In this document: positions 8,588 to 16,296 of the stretch, in pieces | How the letters are laid out: each line of letters opens with the position of its first letter | Position numbering within the stretch: the first letter of the stretch is position 1 | NCBI RefSeq assembly: GCF_014646355.1 | Contig: NZ_BMNH01000042.1 | Location: 1 to 49,041 of the forward strand | From: Nonomuraea cavernae | GTDB lineage: Bacteria; Actinomycetota; Actinomycetes; Streptosporangiales; Streptosporangiaceae | DNA length: 49,041 nt | Direction of reading: 5' to 3' | The notes under the pieces: generated by a model | Database searches by the model: none | What the model was told of the DNA's origin: nothing | The model's input: only the letters and a program-made list of their open reading frames with translations | Translations under genes and position numbers: made by a program

Positions 8588-9286
8588 ATGGACAAGCTAT
8601 GGGCCCACCTGATCGAGGTTCAACCCGCCCCCGACCCGTGGGTCGTGGTGGTCTCGGCACTCGCCGCGCTCGTGATCGTCTCCTTCCGCACCTCCTGGCA
8701 GCTGTCCCGGGGGCTGATCACGATCGCGCACGAGGGCGGCCACGCGCTGATGGCGTTGCTCACCCGGCGCAAGCTCGAAGGCATCCGGCTGCACTCCGAC
8801 ACCTCGGGCGTGACGCTGACCCGGGGCAGGCCCAACGGCCCCGGCATGGTGCTGACCGCGCTCGCCGGCTACCTGGCGCCGTCGCTGCTCGGGCTCGGCG
8901 CCGCCTGGCTGACCGAGCAGGGCCGCATCACGCTGCTGATCTGGGGCGTGCTGCTCTTCCTCGTCTGCATGCTGTTGCTGATCCGCAACCTGTACGGCGC
9001 GCTGATCCTGCTGGCGACGGGCGGCGCGGTGTTCGCCCTGTCGATGTACGCGCCGGGAGAGGTGCAGCAGGCGGCTGCCCTGGCCGCGGTCTGGTTCCTG
9101 CTGCTCGGCGGGGTGCGGCCGATCGTCGAGCTGCAACGCAAGCGCCGCAGGCGAGAGGCTCGCGACTCCGACGCCGACCAGCTGGCCCGGCTGACGTTCC
9201 TGCCCGGTGGCTTCTACGTGTTCTTCTTCCTGCTGGTGGCGTGCGCCTCGGTGGTGGCCGGGGCCTATCTGATGAATCCGCTCTGA
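8588..9286 (+). CDS. M50-type integral membrane metalloprotease
   Basis: A 232-aa multi-pass membrane protein. The zinc site is His48-Glu49-Gly-Gly-His52 (AHEGGHAL) at the start of a helix, preceded by a transmembrane segment at about 17-33. Further membrane helices lie near 88-110, 115-135, 137-150, 157-170 and 205-228. The layout fits the M50B-like family of actinobacteria; site-2-protease relatives cut within membranes, often to release transcription factors. No substrate gene is adjacent. A basic loop (KRRRREARDSD) precedes the last helix. The ATG at 8588 has no Shine-Dalgarno but a TAGGGT element 9 nt upstream. Confidence 0.82.
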   Translation: MDKLWAHLIEVQPAPDPWVVVVSALAALVIVSFRTSWQLSRGLITIAHEGGHALMALLTRRKLEGIRLHSDTSGVTLTRGRPNGPGMVLTALAGYLAPSLLGLGAAWLTEQGRITLLIWGVLLFLVCMLLLIRNLYGALILLATGGAVFALSMYAPGEVQQAAALAAVWFLLLGGVRPIVELQRKRRRREARDSDADQLARLTFLPGGFYVFFFLLVACASVVAGAYLMNPL

Positions 9287-9320
9287 CCACGCGCGCGCAC
9301 CCGCGCTGCGCGGTGCCGGA

Positions 9321-9343
9321 TTGTCGGTGGGAAGCCTTACCTT
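9321..9343 (+). promoter_or_regulatory. RecA-NDp/PafBC-type DNA-damage promoter of the SMC operon
   Basis: TTGTCGGTG (9321-9329), 8 nt, TACCTT (9338-9343), then 7 nt to GTG 9351. This is an exact match to the RecA-independent DNA-damage promoter consensus TTGTCRGTG-N8-TAnnnT of actinobacteria, and predicts a leaderless transcript. Confidence 0.85.
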
Positions 9344-9350
9344 AGAGCCC

Positions 9351-10550
9351 GTGTCCGAACAGCCTCTGACTCTCGACGCCGCCCTCTCGGAGGAGGCGGT
9401 GCTGTCGACCTACCGCCGGATGTTCGCCGCGCTGGCCCGTGACAGCGGCGCGGTCGTCGACGATCCCGCCCTGGTCGACATCGCCGAGACGCTGTTCGCG
9501 GCGTTCGCCGAGGCGGGCGAGGAGTGGCTGACGCACGAGCAGATGCGCTTCGCCTGCCGCGCCTATCCGGGTGACCAGTTCGACAACCGGCTGCGCGTGC
9601 TCAAGGGGCTGGGCGCGATCCGCGAGGTGTTCCCCAAGCCCAACCAGCTGCGCTACCGGGCGTCCTTCACCAGCGTGGTCGGGCTGATGTTCATCCGGCG
9701 GATGATGGACGACGGCGGCCAGTCCGAGATGCACCGGCTGCTGGCGCTCGAAGACCTCAACGTCGCCGACCCCCGCACCACCATGGACGAAGCCAGGCAG
9801 AGCGCCGCCAACCTGGCCCGCGCGTTCCGGCTGTGGGCGCTGGAGCTGATCACGCTCACCATGGGCACCATCGAGGAGCTACGTGAGCAGGCCCCCAAGC
9901 TGTGGGGCACCGAGGAGATCGCCCGCCGGGCGCAGAGCCTGCACGGCACGATCCTGACCCGCTGGCCCGAGCTCGACCGGGTCTGCACCGACCTGCGCTC
10001 GGCCATCTACGCCTACAGCGACGCCTCCCGGCGCGCGGCCGGCCGGCTGGCCGACTCGGCGGGCACCACCCGCAACCTCACGCTGCTCCCGACGGAGACG
10101 TGGCGCACGTTCACCCAGACGGCGTCCAAGGAGCGGCTCGCCTCGGTGCTCGACGACTTCGTCTTCGACGCCCCGGCGCCCTGGCACGACCCGGCGGCGA
10201 TCGCCCGCGCGGTCGACGAGGCGCCACGCCCGGCGCCGGCGCAGCCCACTCCCCCGCGTTCCACGCTGCCCGACCCCGGCCCCGGGGGCTCGCTCGACTC
10301 CTCTCCCGGCGCCGCGGTCGAGCGCCTCGCCGTCGTCGCGGAGTCCCTGCTGGGGGCCTCGTCACGGGTGGCCCTGGCCGACGTGCTGGGGCCCGACTGG
10401 CCGTCCGCGCGCCGTCTGCTCGCCGACCTGACCTCCGTCGACCTGCGTCCCGAGCTGCCCTACCGGCTGGTGTGGTCCGACGACCTCACCATCGATCCGG
10501 CGCGCCGGCCCGCGTGGCTGTCCCACGGACACCTGGAGCGCACCCCGTGA
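9351..10550 (+). CDS. Kleisin-like (MukF/JetA-type) subunit of an SMC complex
   Basis: A 399-aa protein, first gene of a three-gene operon. The predicted order is an N-terminal winged helix (about 55-105: WLTHEQMRFACRAYPGDQF, then GLGAIREVF), a long helical middle (about 130-230), a Pro-rich linker near 285-305 and a second winged helix (about 315-385: RVALADVLGPDWPSARRLL). That is the layout of MukF/JetA kleisins, which bridge the two SMC heads. The family assignment rests on architecture and gene order, not on recognised motifs. GTG 9351 is fixed by the TACCTT element 7 nt upstream; a TTG at 9321 would lie inside the promoter. It overlaps the next gene by 4 nt (GTGA). Confidence 0.6.
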   Translation: MSEQPLTLDAALSEEAVLSTYRRMFAALARDSGAVVDDPALVDIAETLFAAFAEAGEEWLTHEQMRFACRAYPGDQFDNRLRVLKGLGAIREVFPKPNQLRYRASFTSVVGLMFIRRMMDDGGQSEMHRLLALEDLNVADPRTTMDEARQSAANLARAFRLWALELITLTMGTIEELREQAPKLWGTEEIARRAQSLHGTILTRWPELDRVCTDLRSAIYAYSDASRRAAGRLADSAGTTRNLTLLPTETWRTFTQTASKERLASVLDDFVFDAPAPWHDPAAIARAVDEAPRPAPAQPTPPRSTLPDPGPGGSLDSSPGAAVERLAVVAESLLGASSRVALADVLGPDWPSARRLLADLTSVDLRPELPYRLVWSDDLTIDPARRPAWLSHGHLERTP

Positions 10551-11995
10551 CCACCCCCGATTCCCTCGATTCCCCCGAATCCCGCGCATCCCATGCGCCC
10601 GCACCGGTCCGGGACACGGCACCGCACGCGCGGGCCGAGGCGCATGTGCGGGCGCGTTCGGGCGGTCCGCTCCGGCTGCACGCCGGGGAGCCGGCGCCCG
10701 CGGGCATGCTCCGGCTCACGCGTTCCGACTCCAGCGGCGAGGCGCTGCCGGTGTGGCCCGACGGGGCGACGCCGTCGCTGCTGGACGAATACCAGGTGAC
10801 GCCCGTCCCGGTGGAGCGCTCCGGTGAGACCCGGCGGGTGCTCGCGGCCTGCCTCACCTGCTGCTGGCCCGACCTGTCGGCGGATCCGTGGCCCGGCGAG
10901 CCCGCTCCGGTCGAGCTGGTGCTCGACACCTACCGGGCGCTGATCGGGCGGACCGACGACCTCATGCGCAACTGGGCGATCGGGGCGCTGCGCCGGTTGC
11001 ACGACTCCGCGTGGATCGTCATGTCCGACGGCCTCGTCTCACTCGGCCCTCGATGCGCGCTGTGGCCGGTGGAGTCGCACGCGCAGCTCAAGGAGCTCGT
11101 CCACCGCATTCCCCGGCCTGAGCGGAGCGAGCTGACCGTGGTGGCCGACGCCGACCTGGTGGCCGCGGCCCGCCCGCCGGTCGCCTCCGATCCCGCCACA
11201 TCCGCTCCGGTCCCGGGCGCCCTGGCCCCGGCCGGTGACCCGCCTCCCGCCGCTCCAGCCGAGGACCCGCCTCCCGCCGCCCCGGCCGAGGACCCGCCTC
11301 CCGCCGCCCCGGCCGAGGACCCGCCTCCCGCCGCCCCGGCCGAGGACCTGCCTTCCGCCGGCCCCGGAGGACGGGTCGAGGAGGGCACGGCGGAGTTCGG
11401 CGATCTGCTCGACGGCTACGACGAGCGGCGGCGGGCCGAGCTGGTCGCGGCGTTCATGGCGGTGGAGCACGCCGCCGAGCCCGTGCAGGAGGCCCGGTTC
11501 GGAGCGCTGCGCGATCCCGCGTTGCGCCGCACGCTGGGCGAGATGCTGGCCCGGCGTGGCCGCACGCTGATTCAGCATCGGGAGCGCTGGATCTCGGGCT
11601 ACGACGACGGCGCCGCCGGGGCGGGCGTCCGGCTGGGCGAGGGCGAGCGGGCGGTGCTCACTCTGGTGCTGGTGCACTCGGTGGCGATCCCCCGTGCGGA
11701 GGGCCTGCTGCCCGAGGACACCTGGGCGTCGCCGCACCCCACGCCGGTCGAGGAGCTTCGCCGCCACACCCAGCTGCCGATCGGCGAGCTGGAGGCGGCG
11801 CTGCGCGGGCTGCGCCACGCCGGCCTGCTGACGCAGGTGAAGGCCGGCGAGGAGGCGGGCGGTTACGTGCCCGGGCCACAGTTCCACCGGCTCACTCCGG
11901 TGGCGCGGCGGCGGTTGCAGGAGGAGCTGATCCTGGCGGCCGGGCCGCACACGCCGTTGGCCGCGGCCGTGCGGGCGCGGCGAACGACCAGGTGA
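10547..11995 (+). CDS. Winged-helix (KITE/MukE-like) subunit of an SMC complex
   Basis: A 482-aa protein coupled to both neighbours by GTGA overlaps. After a disordered Ser/Ala/Arg-rich start, about 75-190 looks like a winged-helix pair (LDTYRALIGRTDDLMRNWAIGALRRLHDSAWI). Four copies of a 9-residue GDPPPAAPA/EDPPPAAPA repeat (about 230-265) follow as a flexible linker. The C-terminal part (about 280-482) has a helical segment and a clear winged helix (TPVEELRRHTQL, LEAALRGLRHAGLL). Position between kleisin-like and SMC genes matches MukE/JetB; at 482 aa it is about twice the usual KITE length. Its role in bridging or regulating the ATPase is inferred. Confidence 0.55.
   Translation: MTTPDSLDSPESRASHAPAPVRDTAPHARAEAHVRARSGGPLRLHAGEPAPAGMLRLTRSDSSGEALPVWPDGATPSLLDEYQVTPVPVERSGETRRVLAACLTCCWPDLSADPWPGEPAPVELVLDTYRALIGRTDDLMRNWAIGALRRLHDSAWIVMSDGLVSLGPRCALWPVESHAQLKELVHRIPRPERSELTVVADADLVAAARPPVASDPATSAPVPGALAPAGDPPPAAPAEDPPPAAPAEDPPPAAPAEDPPPAAPAEDLPSAGPGGRVEEGTAEFGDLLDGYDERRRAELVAAFMAVEHAAEPVQEARFGALRDPALRRTLGEMLARRGRTLIQHRERWISGYDDGAAGAGVRLGEGERAVLTLVLVHSVAIPRAEGLLPEDTWASPHPTPVEELRRHTQLPIGELEAALRGLRHAGLLTQVKAGEEAGGYVPGPQFHRLTPVARRRLQEELILAAGPHTPLAAAVRARRTTR
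11234..11360 (+). repeat. Coding 27-bp tandem repeat in the KITE-like gene
   Basis: Four 27-bp units (11234-11260, 11261-11287, 11288-11314, 11315-11341) plus a degenerate partial fifth. Units 2-4 are identical and encode EDPPPAAPA. The unit length keeps the frame, so copy number can change without disrupting the protein. Confidence 0.95.
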
Positions 11996-14900
11996 CCGGG
12001 CACGCGGCGGGCGCGGCGGCGAGGGCCGGGGTGGGGCGGATGACGGATGCGAGAGTGACGGGGGTTCGGGTGTCGCAGGTGGAGAACGTGGTCGGAGACC
12101 GGGTGCTGATCGCCGTGCAGGCGGTCAACATCTCACGGCTTTCGACTCATCCGGTGCCGACCGTTCCCGGCACGCTCATCGTGGTGGCCGGGGCGGGGCC
12201 CAAGGACTCCAACGGCGCGGGCAAGTCGTCGTTCATCGCCTCGATCACGGCGCTGCTGGGTGACGAGCAGTGGCGCTTCGCCTCCGGCGCCAAGGCGGTG
12301 TCGGAGCTGCTGTTCAACGCCGAGCTGGCCAGCGGCGCGGGCGCCCGCCAGTGGGCCAGCGCCGACCACGGCTACATCGTCGGCGTGTTCGGCCCCCCTG
12401 ACGGGCCGCCGCACCTCTCTGGCAGTCTCAGTGACGGAGCGCCACAAGCCCCGGGCAGCTCCGGCGACGACTCGCCACACACCCTCGACGGCCCCGGCGA
12501 TGGCTCTCCGGGGGACACCGCGCGCTCAGGTGCGGGCGATGAGGAGTTGTTCGCGCTGCCCGACACCTCCGGCGGCGCCGTCACCGTGTGGCTCAGAGTC
12601 AACCAGGAGGCGCCGCACCTGGAGATCCGCTGGCACGACGGCGTGCGGCTGGCCTCGGCCGCGTCCGAGGCCGAGCGGGTGGCCAGGGCCGACGAGATCT
12701 GGGCGTCGCTGCCCCGGTCCGCCGGGCGGCGCGACGTGGTGGCCCGTGACCTGACGAAGGTGCTCTACGGAGACCGGGTGCGGTGCGTGTCGTTCCTGTC
12801 CACCTCGGTCCGCAGCAAGGTGGCGACCAACCTGCTCTCCCAGCCGCTCAACGAGATCTCGCCGGAGCGCGTGTTCGAGGCCATCGCGGCGTTGACCGGC
12901 CTGGACGCCGAGCTGGAGCAGGAGCGGGAGGCGCGGCGCGACGAGCACGCCAAGCGGGTGCGGGCCGCGCAGGCCCGCGACCGGCTGGCCGAGTTCGAGG
13001 CGGAGTCGAAGGCGCTGCTGGGCACCTTCGACCGTCGCGACCAGGCGAGGGTGCGCCTGGCCGACGCGCTGCGGTGCTGGCGCGGCCGGCAGGCGCGCAA
13101 GCTGGCCGACGCGGCGGCCAAGGACGAGATCATGGCCGCCGAGCTCGACCGGCACCGCGCGGCGGGTGAGGCGGCCGGCGAGGCGATCGCCATGGTCAAG
13201 GCGGAGATCGCCACGCTGAAGGACGACACGCTCGACCGGCGCGTCGCGGAGGCGCGCAAGGAGCTGGCTGCGCTCCAGGCGCGGGCCGCCAAGCTCGAAG
13301 CCGACCGGGCGGTGGCCGAAAACTCCGCCGACGAGCTGCGCGGCCGGATTCCGGCGCTGGAGGAGACGCGCCGGTTCGCCGATGGCCGCGACGTGCCGGG
13401 AGCCGAGCGAGAGCTGGTGGAGGTCAGGCAGCGGCTCAACGAGGCGTTGAAGGGCCTCGGCGTGGCCGACCGGGAGGTGAGCTCCGCCCAGTCGGCGCTG
13501 GATGACGCCGAGGGCGGCCCGGCGGCGGCCCAGCTCAACGCGCTGGCCGCCGCAGGTGTGGACGCGACAGGTCTGCTCGACGCTCTCGACGTGGCCGAGC
13601 AGGCGCACGACCACGCGGGGCTGGGGCTGGGGCTGGAGGGTCTGCGAGGGTGGCCGAACGAGCATGCCGTCATCGTCGACGCCGGACGGTTGGCCGCCGC
13701 GGCCGAGGCGCTGAGTGAGCTGCCGGGGTCGGTGCTGGTCAGTGCCGCCGGGGTGAGCGTGGTGGGGGCTTTCGACGGGGTGGCGACCGGGCGCGAGGCG
13801 CGCATCAAGGCAGCCGAGCAGCGGCTCAACCGGGCCCGCGACATCCAGGAGACCGCGGCGCGGGCCGTACACGAGGGGGAGGAAGCCGTCGCGGCCGCGC
13901 AGCGGCGGGTCGAGGGCGCGCGGGCCGGGGTGCGGCTCGCCGAGCTGGAGACGCGGCTGGCCGGTCAGCGGTCCAGGCTGGCCGAGCTGGCCGGGGCGCT
14001 CGGCGAGGTCGGGCCCGCGGTGGCCGAGGCCGAGCGGCAGGCGGGCGCGCTCGATTTCCGGGCCCGGACGCGCGACATGGAGATCGAACGGCTGGAGGGC
14101 CGGCGGCAGCGGCACGAGAGCGAGCGGGCCCAGGCGCGCGAGCAGGAGGCGCGGGTGGGCGCCGAGCGGGAGGCGCTCAAGCTCGCCGCGCTGGCCGCCG
14201 ACTGGGGCGGCACCGTCGAGGCGGCGCGCGAGTGGCTGCGGGAGTTGCCCGAGGAGGAGCGGCCGCGCACCGCCGACGAGTGGTGGCGGGTCGCCGAGCG
14301 CCATTTCGACCAGGCGTTGCGTGACACGTTCCCCGAGGAGGACGCCGAGATTCCCGAGGAGCTGCGGTTCCTGCTGGCCGAGCGGGGCGGGAGCACGGCG
14401 CGCGAGCAGTCGACGTTCGCGGCGGTGTGCGGGGCGCTGGCCTCCTACCTGCGCGGTCAGGAGGAGTACGAGAAGCACCAGCGGCGCCAGATCGAGGCCC
14501 AGCTCGTGTCGCGGCAGCGTGACCTTGCCGCGGCGGCCAAGGGCGCCGAGGAGGCGGCGCACTCGACGTCCGTGCACCGCGCGGCGCTGAGTGCGGCGAT
14601 CAAGGCCAGGCTCACCAGGGTGGCCGAGGAGTTCGAGAAGCTCGACACCGGTTACGGCGGTTACGGCGCCACGCTGGAGTTCCCGGTGCCGCCCGCACCG
14701 GCGGATCCGGAGCAGCGCTGGCAGTGGCGGGTGACGCCCAAGTGGCGGCGCGGAGAGGGGCAGGGGTTCGTCCCCTACAACCGCAGGGCCAACACGGCGC
14801 TCATGGACGAGAAGGCCGTCAAGCTCGTGTGCGCGGCGGCCATCGCGTCGTCCGGTGGCGGTCACCTGTGCCTGGTGCTCGACGAGCTGGGCCGCAACCT

Positions 14901-15144
14901 CGGCAAGGAGCACCGGCGCGAGGCGGTCGCGCTGTTCCGCCGGATCGGCGAGACGTACGGGATCACGGTGATCGGGGCGCTGCAGGACGACATGGAGCCC
15001 TACGCGATCGACGCCTGCGGCCAGTACATCAAGTTGCGTCGCTCGTCCGACGCCATGCCCTACAACGAGCCGCCGGTGATCGTCGGCCACGACGAGCACG
15101 CCGACCGGGTCCGGGCGCTCGCGGCCTACGTGGAAAGACCGTGA
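11992..15144 (+). CDS. SMC-like (MukB/JetC-type) coiled-coil ATPase
   Basis: A 1050-aa ATPase, last gene of the operon. The Walker A is SNGAGKSS (residues 73-80) and Walker B LCLVLDE (Asp964-Glu965), separated by two long coiled coils (about 305-510 and 605-890) around a globular hinge-like region (about 515-600). This N-head, coil, hinge, coil, C-head order defines SMC-family proteins. The C-head lacks an LSGGQ-type signature; NRRANTALMDEKAVKL occupies that place, and after Walker B comes GRNLGKEHRREAV and then IGALQDDME. A Ser/Gly/Asp-rich insert sits at about 140-180. The start overlaps the previous stop (GTGA); ATG 12040 is an alternative. No Toprim nuclease gene follows. Confidence 0.85.
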   Translation: MTGHAAGAAARAGVGRMTDARVTGVRVSQVENVVGDRVLIAVQAVNISRLSTHPVPTVPGTLIVVAGAGPKDSNGAGKSSFIASITALLGDEQWRFASGAKAVSELLFNAELASGAGARQWASADHGYIVGVFGPPDGPPHLSGSLSDGAPQAPGSSGDDSPHTLDGPGDGSPGDTARSGAGDEELFALPDTSGGAVTVWLRVNQEAPHLEIRWHDGVRLASAASEAERVARADEIWASLPRSAGRRDVVARDLTKVLYGDRVRCVSFLSTSVRSKVATNLLSQPLNEISPERVFEAIAALTGLDAELEQEREARRDEHAKRVRAAQARDRLAEFEAESKALLGTFDRRDQARVRLADALRCWRGRQARKLADAAAKDEIMAAELDRHRAAGEAAGEAIAMVKAEIATLKDDTLDRRVAEARKELAALQARAAKLEADRAVAENSADELRGRIPALEETRRFADGRDVPGAERELVEVRQRLNEALKGLGVADREVSSAQSALDDAEGGPAAAQLNALAAAGVDATGLLDALDVAEQAHDHAGLGLGLEGLRGWPNEHAVIVDAGRLAAAAEALSELPGSVLVSAAGVSVVGAFDGVATGREARIKAAEQRLNRARDIQETAARAVHEGEEAVAAAQRRVEGARAGVRLAELETRLAGQRSRLAELAGALGEVGPAVAEAERQAGALDFRARTRDMEIERLEGRRQRHESERAQAREQEARVGAEREALKLAALAADWGGTVEAAREWLRELPEEERPRTADEWWRVAERHFDQALRDTFPEEDAEIPEELRFLLAERGGSTAREQSTFAAVCGALASYLRGQEEYEKHQRRQIEAQLVSRQRDLAAAAKGAEEAAHSTSVHRAALSAAIKARLTRVAEEFEKLDTGYGGYGATLEFPVPPAPADPEQRWQWRVTPKWRRGEGQGFVPYNRRANTALMDEKAVKLVCAAAIASSGGGHLCLVLDELGRNLGKEHRREAVALFRRIGETYGITVIGALQDDMEPYAIDACGQYIKLRRSSDAMPYNEPPVIVGHDEHADRVRALAAYVERP

Positions 15145-15184
15145 CTCCCGACGTGTCACCAGGTGAGGTGTGGCGGCGGAGGAG

Positions 15185-15760
15185 TCAGCGGGAGGCCAGC
15201 CAGTCGCGAAACCTGCGGCCGATCACAACCGGGTCCTCCAGCAGCTTCGGGACACCCGATGCGTTGCCCGGCTCGATCCGGACGTGCAGGAAGGCCGGGC
15301 CGCCCGGCTCCAGCGCCTTCGCGAACTCCGCGCGCAACGTCCGAGGGTCGGCGGCCTGACGCACCGACCAGCCGGCGGCGGCGGCGAGCGCGCCGAGGTC
15401 GATCCGAGCCGAGTAGGTGGGCAGGTCGCCCGTCGAGCCGTAGACCGCGTTGTCGAGCAGCACGAGCAGCAGTTTGTCCGGCCGGAGGTAGCCTCCGGTG
15501 GCCAGCACGTTGGGGTTCATGAACAGCGACCCGTCGCCCTCGATGGCGACGACTCGCGGGATCGCCGAGCCGGCCAGGCCGAGCGCCACGCCGGTGGCGA
15601 CCGAGCCCGCGAGTCCCATCGAGTCGAGCAGGTAGAGGTGGTTGGGTCTGTCGGCGATCGCGGCCAGTTCGCGGCTGGTCGCCGCGCACGTCACGACCAC
15701 CGGGAGGTCAGCGGTCCCCTCCACCAGCACCTGGAGCGCGTCGATGCGCCGCATGCTCAC
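15185..15760 (-). CDS. ThDP-dependent decarboxylase, beta subunit (ComE/phosphonopyruvate decarboxylase-like)
   Basis: A 191-aa protein equal to the ThDP-binding half of sulfopyruvate or phosphonopyruvate decarboxylases. The cofactor motif is GDGSLFMNPNVLAT (about 74-88) with the closing LLDNAVYGSTG, nearly identical in pattern to phosphonopyruvate decarboxylase. It would pair with the alpha subunit encoded just upstream with a 4-nt GTGA overlap to form an enzyme turning a 3-substituted pyruvate into an aldehyde. No PEP mutase or phosphosulfolactate synthase gene is in the window, so the natural substrate is open. Confidence 0.85.
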   Translation of the reverse strand: MSMRRIDALQVLVEGTADLPVVVTCAATSRELAAIADRPNHLYLLDSMGLAGSVATGVALGLAGSAIPRVVAIEGDGSLFMNPNVLATGGYLRPDKLLLVLLDNAVYGSTGDLPTYSARIDLGALAAAAGWSVRQAADPRTLRAEFAKALEPGGPAFLHVRIEPGNASGVPKLLEDPVVIGRRFRDWLASR

Positions 15761-16272
15761 GCCGTCTTTCCGTCGGTGGCCCAGAACTGCGCCAGCACCA
15801 CCACCGGGCGGAACGTCATCCGGGCGTGCGCTCCGGCCTCCGCCACCACGTCCTCCCAGTCGGCGGGCCCGCTGCGCCGGTCGAGGTCGAAAACGCGCAC
15901 CCCGAGCCGGTCGAGCAGGGCGGGCACGTGCTGGGAGAAAGAATGGATCATCGAGTTGTACTCGCCCAGCCCGCCACGGATGTTGGCCACGATCAGCAAC
16001 GGCAGATGGTAGGAGACGTTGAACGTGGTCAGCGCCGTGAGCGCGTTGCCGAACCCGTTGTCCTGCATCACCACCGCGCCGAACCTCCCGGTCAGCGGCA
16101 GCGCGCCGATCACCCCCATCGCCTCCTCCTCACGGGAGAGAGGGAACACCAGGTCGGGCCGCCCGAGCGCGGTGATCACCGGCGCGACGCCGACGGAGGG
16201 GACATAGCCGACCAGTTCGGCTCCCGAAGCCCAGATGCCCTGGGCCACCGCCGCGGCGTAGGGGGAAGTCAT
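15757..16272 (-). CDS. ThDP-dependent decarboxylase, alpha subunit (ComD-like)
   Basis: A 171-aa protein corresponding to the pyrimidine-binding half of the same enzyme family. The key Glu lies in PLSREEEAMGVIGA (about 44-57), followed by VVMQDNGFGNALTAL and LPLLIVANIRGGLGEYN. Splitting the enzyme into alpha and beta genes is typical of sulfopyruvate decarboxylase (ComDE). Start at ATG 16272, 24 bp after the citrate-synthase-like gene's stop, so the three minus-strand genes probably form one operon. Confidence 0.83.
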   Translation of the reverse strand: MTSPYAAAVAQGIWASGAELVGYVPSVGVAPVITALGRPDLVFPLSREEEAMGVIGALPLTGRFGAVVMQDNGFGNALTALTTFNVSYHLPLLIVANIRGGLGEYNSMIHSFSQHVPALLDRLGVRVFDLDRRSGPADWEDVVAEAGAHARMTFRPVVVLAQFWATDGKTA

Positions 16273-16296
16273 GTGCGCAACCTACCCAGAGGCGGG

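Noticed and set aside
9902..10546. Long upstream extension of the KITE-like gene frame
   Set aside because: It overlaps the kleisin-like gene and is Arg/Pro/Gly-rich like a shadow frame; the GTGA overlap at 10547 gives the natural start.
12526..15159. 877-residue minus-strand frame opposite the SMC-like gene
   Set aside because: Composition typical of an antisense shadow and it spans the Walker B region of the real ATPase.
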